From: Bacteroides sp.
Lineage (GTDB): Bacteria > Bacillota > Clostridia > Lachnospirales > Lachnospiraceae
Reading direction: 5' to 3'
DNA: 64,000 bases
Assembly (NCBI GenBank): GCA_023666705.1
Contig: JAMPBO010000009.1
Coordinates: 62,001 to 126,000 of the forward strand
In this document: one piece after another, positions 1 to 7,006 of the stretch
How positions within the stretch are numbered: position 1 is the stretch's first letter
How the letters are laid out: the number at the start of each line of letters is the position of its first letter
Program-made: the position numbers and the translations under genes
Notes under the pieces: model-generated
Told to the model about the DNA's origin: nothing
The model's input: the letters and a program-made list of their open reading frames with translations, nothing else
Database searches by the model: none

Positions 1-580
1 GACGGAACTGTGCAATAAATTCCCCAAGCCTCTTTAAATACTCAGGTATTAATGTTATGCCCGGAACAAGAACATGCCTGATCCATATTTCCTTTTCCTG
101 CTCATCAAGAAACTTTAAGAAGTCAAATATATTATCACATGGCTGCGACGTGAGCTTCCTATGCTCCTCAGGGTCAATGTGCTTTATGTCAAGCATAATA
201 AGGTCTGTGGATTTTATAAGCCTGACATACTTCTCGTATATTTCAGGTTCATTTCTTCTGAACATAATCCCTGAAGTATCGAGACAGGTATGTATGCCAC
301 GCTGCTTTGCCTTTTCAAACAGTTCAGTCAGGAAATCAATCTGCACAAGAGGTTCTCCACCTGTAACGGTTAATCCGCCGCCCTTTAAAAACGGCTTGTA
401 TCTCTCATAGTCATCCAATATTTCGTCTGTTGACATTTTTGTTCCGCCCGCCATTTCCCATGTGTCAGGATTGTGGCAATACTGACATCGCATAGGACAG
501 CCCTTTACAAAGACCACATACCGGATTCCCGGTCCGTCAACCGTTCCGAATGTTTCAATCGAATGTATCATTCCTTCCAT
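1..580 (-). CDS. pflA: Pyruvate formate-lyase activating enzyme (partial, C-terminus beyond window)
   Basis: This radical-SAM activase abstracts hydrogen from the glycine of the glycyl-radical protein, using a [4Fe-4S] cluster and S-adenosylmethionine. Reading from the ATG at 580, the N-terminus runs MEGMIHSIETFGTVDGPGIR, the family hallmark, followed by the CxxxCxxC cluster motif (CPMRCQYCHNPDTW) and the TGGEPLVQ stretch of glycyl-radical activases. AGGAG sits just upstream (GAAGTTAGGAGCGGCAAAAT before the ATG). The frame is open to the left edge, so only the first 193 or so residues are present. It is the last visible gene of the operon with the split pyruvate formate-lyase, whose 79-residue glycyl-radical subunit must be its substrate. 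A hairpin in the 116-nt gap before it may lower its expression relative to the upstream genes. Confidence 0.96.
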   Translation of the reverse strand, partial: MEGMIHSIETFGTVDGPGIRYVVFVKGCPMRCQYCHNPDTWEMAGGTKMSTDEILDDYERYKPFLKGGGLTVTGGEPLVQIDFLTELFEKAKQRGIHTCLDTSGIMFRRNEPEIYEKYVRLIKSTDLIMLDIKHIDPEEHRKLTSQPCDNIFDFLKFLDEQEKEIWIRHVLVPGITLIPEYLKRLGEFIAQFR

Positions 581-603
581 ATTTTGCCGCTCCTAACTTC
601 AAA

Positions 604-631
604 GAGAGGTGCCACACCAGTGACACCCCTC
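604..631 (-). promoter_or_regulatory. Intercistronic hairpin between the glycyl-radical subunit gene and pflA
   Basis: On the minus strand GAGGGGTGTCAC can pair over 12 positions with GTGGCACCTCTC (two G-T wobbles) around a TGGT loop, followed only by a short CTTTG. The U-tract is weak, so this may be a leaky terminator, or a 3' stabilising structure that makes the enzyme subunits more abundant than the activase. Seen directly; the function is inference. Confidence 0.5.
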
Positions 632-696
632 CTGATAATCTTACCTGTTAATAAGTTCATCAAAAATTGATGTAACGTATCCATCAGCAGGAAAAT

Positions 697-936
697 TTAC
701 ATAGCCTCATGGAATGTACGTGAGATAACATCAGCCTGCTGCTCCGGAGTAAGCTTAATAAAGTTTACTGCATATCCGGATACACGAATTGTAAGCTGTG
801 GGTAATTCTCAGGATGCTTCTGGGCATCAATAAGAGTATCCCTATTGTACACATTTACATTGAGATGGTATCCACCTTTCTCGATATATCCATCCAACAT
901 ACCAACTAAGTTATCAATCTGCTGAGTGCTAGCCAT
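697..936 (-). CDS. Stand-alone glycyl-radical subunit of split pyruvate formate-lyase (GrcA/YfiD-like)
   Basis: This 79-residue protein corresponds to the last 75 or so residues of a normal pyruvate formate-lyase. It has a [10 protein letters not shown] start, an [12 protein letters not shown] strand, [16 protein letters not shown] with the radical glycine at Gly54, and the ending [15 protein letters not shown]. Its own start is preceded by AGGAGG. In E. coli the similar GrcA/YfiD is a spare part for oxygen-damaged enzyme, but here the large core gene has no glycine domain at all, so this protein should be an obligatory subunit. Core plus this subunit totals 766 residues, about one complete E. 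coli-type enzyme (760). It would be activated by the radical-SAM activase encoded downstream. Replacing only this small subunit after oxygen cleavage would be cheap; that benefit is inference. Confidence 0.95.
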   Translation of the reverse strand: MASTQQIDNLVGMLDGYIEKGGYHLNVNVYNRDTLIDAQKHPENYPQLTIRVSGYAVNFIKLTPEQQADVISRTFHEAM

Positions 937-976
937 AATTATAATCCTCCTAAATTCATAATATTATTCATTAAAA

Positions 977-1189
977 TTAATCTTCTTCAAAAGCGTCGTC
1001 AATGCCCTCGTGTAATGTAGGCACGGCACATGCCAAATTTCCTTTGGCACAGTCTAAACAAGCTAATGTTTCTACTGATTTGCCGTCCTGCTCAGGGTCA
1101 TAGGACACATGTATGTGTCCATGACCATTTGCAACCATTCCATCAATCATTGCGACGATATCATCAACATTACTTAAACCATTATCCAT
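977..1189 (-). CDS. Small cysteine-bearing relative of the glycyl-radical domain, function unknown
   Basis: This 70-residue protein lies between the pyruvate formate-lyase core and its glycyl-radical subunit, with its own start and a GAGGAA ribosome site. Residues 8-28 (VDDIVAMIDGMVANGHGHIHV) align with residues 7-27 of the neighbouring radical subunit, including the D-x-x-V-x-M-x-D-G pattern and the H-x-x-V strand. The RVSGYA radical loop is absent. In its place residues 44-54 carry C-x2-C-x6-C (CLDCAKGNLAC), followed by a VPTLHEGIDD tail rich in acidic residues. It therefore looks like a paralogue that could dock on the core through the shared N-terminal half but offers thiols, or a metal or iron-sulfur site, instead of a radical. 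Possible roles are a plug or protector of the active site, a redox sensor, or a chaperone for radical installation. None of these is shown by the sequence. Confidence 0.85.
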   Translation of the reverse strand: MDNGLSNVDDIVAMIDGMVANGHGHIHVSYDPEQDGKSVETLACLDCAKGNLACAVPTLHEGIDDAFEED

Positions 1190-1245
1190 TCAATCATTCC
1201 TCAACTTTACATGAATTGAATTTTAATACCGCTTTGTGAAAAGCA

Positions 1246-3309
1246 TTACAGTTTAAGATCCACGTCAAGGTCACCTGCAAATACCTGATCCTCTTTACCA
1301 AGAGCACCCGGAATAATGGAGAAGGTATTTGAAATACCATCCTGTGAATCCATAAACGGAAGCTTTGCAACTGTTGCAAGAGATGCAAGTGCACCATGTG
1401 TATCTCTCTGATGCATTGGGTTTGCACCAGGTGCAAATGGCTGACCATGCTTTCTTCCACAAGGAGTATCTCCTGTGTTCTTACCATAAGTTACGTTTGA
1501 AGTAATTGTAAGAATTGACATGGTTGGGAAACCATTTCTATATACGTGATGCTTTCTAAGCTTGTGCATAAAGGTTGACACAAGACTTGCTGCAATCTTG
1601 TCTACTCTGTCGTCGTTGTTACCATACTTAGGGAAATCTCCCTCTGTCTCGTAGCTTACTACAACACCCTGCTCATTTCTGACTGCCTTAACCTTAGCGT
1701 ACTTAATAGCAGAAAGTGAATCAGCTACAACGGAAAGTCCTGCAAGACCTGTTGCAAAATATCTCTTGACGTCTCTGTCATGAAGAGCCATCTGGATTCT
1801 CTCATAAGCATACTTGTCATGCATATAATGAATGATGTTAAGTGCACTTACATATACCTTAGCAAGCCACTCCATCATGTCATCGAACTTCTCCATAACC
1901 TCATCATAATCAAGATATTCTGAAGTGATTGGTCTGTACTTAGGACCTACCTGTACACCTGTACACTCATCAACACCACCGTTGATAGCATAAAGAAGAC
2001 ACTTTGCAAGGTTTGCTCTTGCTCCGAAGAACTGCATCTCCTTACCGATTACCATGGAAGATACACAGCATGCAATACCGTAATCATCACCATGGATTGG
2101 TCTCATAAGGTCATCATTCTCATACTGGATGGATGAAGACTTAATTGACATCTTAGCACAATACTGCTTCCAGTTCATAGGAAGGTTTGTTGACCAAAGA
2201 ACTGTAAGGTTCGGCTCAGGTGAAGTACCTAAGTTGTCAAGTGTATGGAGATATCTGAAGCTCATCTTTGTTACAAGCGGACGTCCATCAACACCCATAC
2301 CGCCAAGTGACTCAGTAACCCATACAGGATCACCTGCAAAAATTGAATTGTACTCAGGAGTTCTTGCGAACTTTACGCATCTCAGCTTCATAATGAAGTG
2401 ATCAACAAACTCCTGAATTTCTGACTCTGTAAATGTACCATTCTTAAGGTCTCTCTCTGCATAAACATCAAGGAATGTAGATGTACGACCAAGTGACATA
2501 GCCGCACCGTTCTGCTCCTTAACGGCACCAAGATAACCGAAGTATAATGCCTGAATTGCTTCCTTAACGTTTGTAGCAGGCTTTGAAATATCAATACCGT
2601 AAGCTGCAGCCATCTGCTTTAACTCACCGAGAGCCCTAATCTGCTCTGAAATTTCTTCCTTACCTCTGATTACATCGTCAGTATAGACATCACCAAATGA
2701 CTCCTTCTGTATCTTCTTGTCCTCAATCAGGAAATCAATTCCGTAAAGAGCAACTCTTCTGTAGTCACCGATGATACGTCCACGACCATATGCATCTGGA
2801 AGTCCTGTAATAATGTGGTTTGAACGGCATCTTCTTATCTCTGCATCATATACATCGAATACACCTGCATTATGAGTCTTTCTGTGAGTGGTAAAGAACT
2901 CAACAACCTCAGGGTCTACCTTATATCCGTTGTCCTCACAAGCCTTCATAGCCATACGGATACCACCATATACGTTCATACCTCTCTTGAAAGGCTTATC
3001 AGTCTGGAATCCGACAATCTTCTCCTTGCTCTTGTCAAGATATCCTGCACCATGGGAAGTAAGTGTTGAAACTATCTTTGTATCCATATCGAGAACGCCG
3101 CCTGCTTCTCTCTCCTTCTTGGAAAGGTCAAGCACCATCTGCCACAAATCCTTCGTGTCCTGAGTTGGCTCAGCCAAGAATGAATCATCGCCCTCATATG
3201 GAGTGTAGTTCTTCTGAATGAAATCTCTTACCTCAACTTCCTTCTGCCACTTTCCAGGTACGAAGCCGTCCCATCCTTCTGCTTCCAATGCATCAAATTT
3301 TAATAACAT
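1246..3309 (-). CDS. pflB: Pyruvate formate-lyase core subunit lacking the glycyl-radical domain
   Basis: This is the large subunit of the enzyme that converts pyruvate and CoA to acetyl-CoA and formate. The 687 residues cover the whole catalytic barrel, with the adjacent catalytic cysteines at 414-415 (IACCVSS; 418-419 in E. coli), WDGFVPGKW near the start, and [16 protein letters not shown]. The protein stops right after [20 protein letters not shown], exactly where the glycyl-radical domain begins in the usual 760-residue enzyme. The missing domain is encoded 310 nt downstream as a free protein with its own ribosome site, so this is a gene split and not a frameshift. GGAGG lies 11 nt before the ATG. 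A TTGACG-17-TATAAT promoter lies about 140-170 nt upstream. The enzyme is oxygen-sensitive and cytoplasmic. Confidence 0.97.
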   Translation of the reverse strand: MLLKFDALEAEGWDGFVPGKWQKEVEVRDFIQKNYTPYEGDDSFLAEPTQDTKDLWQMVLDLSKKEREAGGVLDMDTKIVSTLTSHGAGYLDKSKEKIVGFQTDKPFKRGMNVYGGIRMAMKACEDNGYKVDPEVVEFFTTHRKTHNAGVFDVYDAEIRRCRSNHIITGLPDAYGRGRIIGDYRRVALYGIDFLIEDKKIQKESFGDVYTDDVIRGKEEISEQIRALGELKQMAAAYGIDISKPATNVKEAIQALYFGYLGAVKEQNGAAMSLGRTSTFLDVYAERDLKNGTFTESEIQEFVDHFIMKLRCVKFARTPEYNSIFAGDPVWVTESLGGMGVDGRPLVTKMSFRYLHTLDNLGTSPEPNLTVLWSTNLPMNWKQYCAKMSIKSSSIQYENDDLMRPIHGDDYGIACCVSSMVIGKEMQFFGARANLAKCLLYAINGGVDECTGVQVGPKYRPITSEYLDYDEVMEKFDDMMEWLAKVYVSALNIIHYMHDKYAYERIQMALHDRDVKRYFATGLAGLSVVADSLSAIKYAKVKAVRNEQGVVVSYETEGDFPKYGNNDDRVDKIAASLVSTFMHKLRKHHVYRNGFPTMSILTITSNVTYGKNTGDTPCGRKHGQPFAPGANPMHQRDTHGALASLATVAKLPFMDSQDGISNTFSIIPGALGKEDQVFAGDLDVDLKL

Positions 3310-3447
3310 TGTATTTTATTCCTCCTTTTTTCTTCCGCTGTCACTGTGCGGATTGTCTTAAAAATAAATTGAACAGTTCCTTTCAGAAACCGATATCAGC
3401 TTCCGCCCCCATTGCAGAAAACTAAATCAGTAACTGACGTTGTATCT

Positions 3448-3476
3448 ATTATAATTTCAAATTGTATACACGTCAA
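3448..3476 (-). promoter_or_regulatory. Sigma-A type promoter of the split pfl operon
   Basis: On the minus strand TTGACG (3476-3471), a 17-nt spacer and TATAAT (3453-3448) form a near-consensus promoter, with about 140 nt of leader to the pfl core gene. The spacer contains the palindrome TGTATACA (3463-3470), so a regulator bound there would block RNA polymerase. The rest of the 348-nt gap to the next gene is AT-rich and holds a second operator-like palindrome (3518-3534) and a perfect 8-bp hairpin (ATAGGAAA / TTTCCTAT, 3594-3614). Confidence 0.7.
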
Positions 3477-3505
3477 TGTTATATCCATTAATTTTTGTAC
3501 TTTTT

Positions 3506-3533
3506 TTGATACATTAATTGTATACTGTATACA
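3506..3533 (+). promoter_or_regulatory. Possible promoter for the DUF1858/Bax-inhibitor pair
   Basis: TTGATA (3506-3511), a 16-nt spacer and TATACA (3528-3533) read rightward. The -10 falls in the right arm of the TTGTATAC palindrome. The leader would be about 118 nt. AT-rich sequence makes chance matches common, so this is tentative. Confidence 0.35.
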
Positions 3534-3534
3534 A
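3518..3534. promoter_or_regulatory. Operator-like palindrome TTGTATACTGTATACAA
   Basis: This is a perfect 8-bp inverted repeat with a single central base. It shares the TTGTATAC half-site with the TGTATACA inside the pfl promoter spacer about 60 bp away. Palindromes of the TTGTATACAA kind are typical of GntR-family operators, but no regulator gene is in the neighbourhood, so the binding protein is unknown. It overlaps the -10 of a possible rightward promoter and could couple the two divergent units. Confidence 0.5.
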
Positions 3535-3657
3535 ACATATTTTTATAGACAATCGTATATCATATATGGTAAAATATTTAAGAATTTTTAGCGATAGGAA
3601 ACATAATTTCCTATTAAAAGCAAATTTAATTAAACAAAAAGATTAGGAGGTCAGATA

Positions 3658-3873
3658 ATGGCACAGACAGTTGATAAATCTATGTTAATCCATGAAATTA
3701 TAGAAATCGACCCGGGCAATGCTGCTATTCTGATGGCGGCAGGCATGCATTGTGTCGGTTGTCCATCAGCAGCAATGGAAAGCTTAGAAGAAGCCTGCAT
3801 GGTTCACGGTATGAACGTTGATGAGGTGATTACCTCAATTAATGGATACCTTGCAAACAAAAATGCACAATAA
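3658..3873 (+). CDS. DUF1858 redox-disulfide domain protein
   Basis: This 71-residue protein of the DUF1858 family is sometimes described as a hybrid-cluster-protein-associated disulfide domain. It reads MLIHEIIEIDPGNAAILMAAGMHCVGCPSA, and Cys32-x2-Cys35 is the expected dithiol motif; Cys47 is a third cysteine. AGGAGG precedes the ATG. It is transcribed away from the pfl operon and shares an upstream region with it, so a link to anaerobic metabolism or redox sensing is plausible. The molecular role of the family is not established. It is followed after 24 nt by a membrane protein gene, probably in one transcript. Confidence 0.88.
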   Translation: MAQTVDKSMLIHEIIEIDPGNAAILMAAGMHCVGCPSAAMESLEEACMVHGMNVDEVITSINGYLANKNAQ

Positions 3874-3897
3874 TTTATTTTAAAGGGAGGTAATTTT

Positions 3898-4596
3898 ATG
3901 TCACTCAACAGACAGGAACGTTACATGGAACGCCAACACTTTCATGCCGGTGAACTGGAAATATCAGAAAGAGCCTACAACCTTATTATAGGCGGCACGC
4001 TCCTTTACGGTTTTCTTGTAAACTGCTTTATGATTAAGTTTTGCTACGGCTTTGCAGTAAATCTTATACAAACAAGTGGTTGGTTATTTTTTGGTCTGTA
4101 CTTCATAATGTGTATCGCAGGAAGTGCCATGGTAAACCGTTCAGTCAATCCGGTTGTGAGCTTCATCGGCTATAACCTGATTGTCGTTCCACTTGGTCTT
4201 GTACTTTCCATTTTGGTAAATGTTTACATTGCTTCAGGATACAGCAATACAGTTGTAGCTGCATTTGGAATTACAAGTCTGGTTACCGTAGGTATGATGC
4301 TTTTATCAACGATTTTCCCATACTTTTTCCTTAACATGGGAAGAACATTACTTGTAACGCTTTTGCTGACAATAGCCATAGAGCTTATCATGATGGTTGC
4401 CGGTGCATCACTTGGCATTATCGATTATATTGTAGTATTTATTTTCTGCGGATACATTGGTTATGACTGGGCAAGAGCAAACAACTGTGCACGGACCGTT
4501 GACAATGCGATTGACTCGGCCGCTGAGCTTTACGTAGATATCATAAATATCTTCGTCCGGATTCTAAGCATACTTTCAAGATCCAGCAACAACTAA
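3898..4596 (+). CDS. Bax inhibitor-1 (YccA/YbhL) family membrane protein
   Basis: This 232-residue integral membrane protein has seven or so hydrophobic segments. The C-terminal pattern GYDWARANNCARTVDNAIDSAAELYVDIINIFVRIL is characteristic of Bax inhibitor-1/YccA proteins, where an aspartate pair in the last helices forms the pH and ion gate in characterised relatives. GGAGG precedes the start. In bacteria the family is linked to ion leakage and control of membrane proteases; no specific role is shown here. A strong terminator follows at once. Confidence 0.88.
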   Translation: MSLNRQERYMERQHFHAGELEISERAYNLIIGGTLLYGFLVNCFMIKFCYGFAVNLIQTSGWLFFGLYFIMCIAGSAMVNRSVNPVVSFIGYNLIVVPLGLVLSILVNVYIASGYSNTVVAAFGITSLVTVGMMLLSTIFPYFFLNMGRTLLVTLLLTIAIELIMMVAGASLGIIDYIVVFIFCGYIGYDWARANNCARTVDNAIDSAAELYVDIINIFVRILSILSRSSNN

Positions 4597-4610
4597 TAAA
4601 ATACAAAATA

Positions 4611-4645
4611 AAAGACTGTTGTGTTTTACAGCAGTCTTTTTATTT
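4611..4645. terminator. Rho-independent terminator after the Bax-inhibitor gene
   Basis: The 11-bp stem AAAGACTGTTG / CAGCAGTCTTT (one G-T pair) with loop TGTTTTA is followed by TTTTTATTTT. It lies between convergent genes and probably serves both strands, because the reverse direction is also followed by a T-rich tract. Confidence 0.9.
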
Positions 4646-4710
4646 TGCATTTTTCCGTATTATTTTCCTGGCACGCCAGTCTTTATTGTTGTTTTCTTAG
4701 TTGAATTTTA

Positions 4711-5313
4711 TTATTTGATTGCTTCCTTAATTGCTGCCAAAAGTTCATTAAATTCCTCAAAAGCAGGAAGCTCCGGATAATCTGCCTTTATCTGCTCCGT
4801 GCTTCTGAATAAAAATCCCGCCTTACTTGCTTTTATCATACCCAAATCATTGTGGCTGTCTCCACTTGCAACCGTATCATATCCGATAGACTGCAACGCT
4901 TTCACCGTAGTAAGCTTAGACTGCTCACATCTCATTTTGAAACCTGTTATCTCACCTGACTCTGCAACCTCAAGGGAATTACAGAAGATTGTCGGGTATC
5001 CAAGCTTTGCCATAAGTGGTCCGGCAAACTGCGAGAATGTGTCACTTATAATAATAACCTGACAGATAGAGCGAAGCTCATCTAAAAATTCCTTTGCTCC
5101 CGGCAACGGGTCAATGGTTGCAATTGTATCCTGAATTTCCTTAAGTCCCAAGCCATGCTCCTTAAGAATTCCCAGTCTCCAATTCATCAGCTTGTCGTAA
5201 TCAGGCTCATCTCTTGTTGTCCTTTTCAGTTCAGGTATTCCACTTGCCTCAGCAAACGCAATCCATATCTCTGGTACTAAAACCCCCTCTAAGTCTAAAC
5301 AGGTAATATACAT
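4711..5313 (-). CDS. thrH: ThrH-type phosphoserine phosphatase / homoserine phosphotransferase
   Basis: This 200-residue HAD-superfamily enzyme begins MYITCLDLEGVLVPEIWIAFAE. The D-L-E-G variant of the HAD nucleophile motif is diagnostic of ThrH, where characterised enzymes dephosphorylate phosphoserine and can transfer the phosphate to homoserine. Motif II is in IIISDTFSQF and the metal-binding GDSHNDLGM is motif III/IV. The length equals the family norm. It lies 105 nt downstream of mecA on the same strand. It may supply serine or O-phosphohomoserine for threonine synthesis; which activity dominates here cannot be told. Confidence 0.93.
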   Translation of the reverse strand: MYITCLDLEGVLVPEIWIAFAEASGIPELKRTTRDEPDYDKLMNWRLGILKEHGLGLKEIQDTIATIDPLPGAKEFLDELRSICQVIIISDTFSQFAGPLMAKLGYPTIFCNSLEVAESGEITGFKMRCEQSKLTTVKALQSIGYDTVASGDSHNDLGMIKASKAGFLFRSTEQIKADYPELPAFEEFNELLAAIKEAIK

Positions 5314-5418
5314 ATTGTGCTCTCCTTCTTCTTACATCAGCTTTCTTAACCGTTATTTAACAGTAAACCGATGCATGGCAGTTCTTCCGTAAAAGTCTGT
5401 CATTGTTTTTTAGTATTT

Positions 5419-6192
5419 TTATATTGCACTCAGGGTTTGTATTGCGTTATCCTCAACAATCACCTTATAATGCTCCTCGTAGTGCTCCAAGGTGGCGTAG
5501 GTCGCCTTTACCTTATCACCATACTCGCTTATTATATTACATACCCTTATAAAATCTCCGTCTGAGGTTTCACCCTTAATCAGATAAAGATAATATTTGT
5601 TATCATTTTTACTCTTATATAATGTGCTGTGTCCCGTGTACACATCACCGACGCTTTCCGATGCCTCCATAACATCCTCAAGGCTTACAAATGAATACAC
5701 GCGGAATACATCCTGATGCATTTCAGCTACAGGCTCGGAAGCTCTCTTTGTCTTATGTCCGCCCAATGCACTTAACCCTTCCGCAAGATTGCCAAGAGCC
5801 TCTATCAACCCATCCGCAGCATGGACAGCCGATGAACCAACATCAATATGGGAATCATCGTCATCCTCCAAATCCTCACTGTCATATGGTTCCACATCTG
5901 CAAGATGTTTCGTAAATCTGGAGAACCTCGTATCTAACTCATCCGGATCCTCAACCTTTGTAATAATTAAAATGAGACACTCAGAGGATACAGGTATGGC
6001 TTCTATCATAAGTGGAATATTATCCACTTCAAATCCCAATTCATTTGATGCCTGCTGCATCAGCTCGCGAAAAAGCTCTTTTGCCTTGTCAGTGCCATAT
6101 GCAAGCTCTGATAATAAAAGCTCCTTATCTGCCAAGTCAGCTTTATTAAGAGTACACCTTATTTGATTTTCACTTAATCTTTCAATCTTCAT
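5419..6192 (-). CDS. mecA: Adaptor protein MecA
   Basis: This is an adaptor that delivers substrates to the ClpC-ClpP protease. The 257 residues show the N-terminal substrate-binding part (MKIERLSENQIRCTLNKADL), an acidic linker (DSEDLEDDDDSHIDV) and a C-terminal domain matching the ClpC-binding region (FRVYSFVSLEDVMEAS...LYLI). I place the start at the ATG at 6192: AAGGAG ends 8 nt before it, whereas an upstream in-frame GTG at 6201 overlaps the ribosome site itself. The family is confined to Bacillota. In Bacillus MecA targets ComK and the Spx-like regulators; targets here are unknown. Confidence 0.92.
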   Translation of the reverse strand: MKIERLSENQIRCTLNKADLADKELLLSELAYGTDKAKELFRELMQQASNELGFEVDNIPLMIEAIPVSSECLILIITKVEDPDELDTRFSRFTKHLADVEPYDSEDLEDDDDSHIDVGSSAVHAADGLIEALGNLAEGLSALGGHKTKRASEPVAEMHQDVFRVYSFVSLEDVMEASESVGDVYTGHSTLYKSKNDNKYYLYLIKGETSDGDFIRVCNIISEYGDKVKATYATLEHYEEHYKVIVEDNAIQTLSAI

Positions 6193-6745
6193 ATCAGTCA
6201 CTCCTTAGCAAAATGATATTATTAGTTTATCACAAAATGATTACATGTAAAGATAATTCTTCATTTTTTCACAATATTTTGCTGGTAAAACAGAAAAATA
6301 ATGTTGCTTTTCTCTTATTTTTATAGTAAAGTATTTGTTGTAAATATTGGATAATTCAGACTTTCAACGACCTTTCTTTTAGTCAATCCTGTATTTTGCG
6401 GTTTCCCGCATTTTACCCATTAGCAAGCTAAAATATAAGTGTTTCATTGTGTTTTACCTAAATTATTCCATTATTTATTTGATAAGAACTGCATATCATT
6501 TTTCAAGGAATATATTTTGAAATATATCACATCATTTTCTTCTTATGTCTTAGAATTATGATATGCACTACTTAAAAAAATTTTTCAATATTATAAATAA
6601 AAAGGTTGGTGGTATCTGACAATTATTCATAACACAAACAAAACACATTTGCAAGTAGTATAATCAGAAAACCCTGTTTTCTGTTAAATACAAAAAGGGA
6701 GTGCATTTTTGTGCACTCCCTTTGTTCCTTGATGTACTGATTATA
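6193..6745. other. 553-nt AT-rich intergenic region
   Basis: It contains the ferredoxin terminator (6689-6724) at its right end and the mecA ribosome site at its left end. Between them I see no open frame with a ribosome site and no recognisable RNA family. A short hairpin CAGAAAAC / GTTTTCTG lies at 6665-6683, next to a TATAAT at 6659. The stretch is unusually long for this gene-dense window. Confidence 0.5.
6689..6724 (-). terminator. Rho-independent terminator of the ferredoxin gene
   Basis: A perfect 12-bp stem AAAGGGAGTGCA / TGCACTCCCTTT with a six-base loop is followed on the minus strand by TTTTTG. It sits 23 nt past the ferredoxin stop codon. Confidence 0.92.
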
Positions 6746-6916
6746 TTACTCTTCTGAGATAACTCCAGTCGGACAAGTTCCTGCACATGCTCCGCATGAG
6801 ATGCAAGTATCAGCAGAAATTTCATACTTTCCGTCGCCTTCACTGATTGCTCCTACAGGGCAAGCTCCTGCGCACGCTCCGCACATTACACAACCATCAT
6901 TAATAACGTATGCCAT
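6746..6916 (-). CDS. 2[4Fe-4S] ferredoxin
   Basis: This 56-residue electron carrier begins MAYVINDGCVMCGACAGACP. It has two CxxCxxCxxxCP cluster motifs (CVMCGACAGACP and CISCGACAGTCP) separated by the usual 26 residues, giving the clostridial-type small ferredoxin fold. GGAGG lies 9 nt before the ATG. It forms its own transcription unit with a strong terminator. It is the likely low-potential partner for the hydrogenase whose maturases HydG and HydF are encoded nearby, and for pyruvate or flavodoxin oxidoreductases elsewhere in the genome. The partnership is inference. Confidence 0.97.
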   Translation of the reverse strand: MAYVINDGCVMCGACAGACPVGAISEGDGKYEISADTCISCGACAGTCPTGVISEE

Positions 6917-7006
6917 AACATTGAACCTCCTTCACCATATATAATGATAATTATTTTCAACACGTGTCTATTGTAATCCTTTTAAGTCGATATATCAAGT
7001 ATTTTT

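Noticed and set aside
697..3309. Broken pyruvate formate-lyase by frameshift
   Set aside because: Each piece has its own ribosome site and start codon, a further gene lies between them and the split falls at a domain border. A sequencing error or pseudogene does not explain this.
6659..6724. Small RNA between a TATAAT and the terminator at 6689
   Set aside because: No -35 at suitable distance was found and the terminator is explained by the ferredoxin gene on the other strand.
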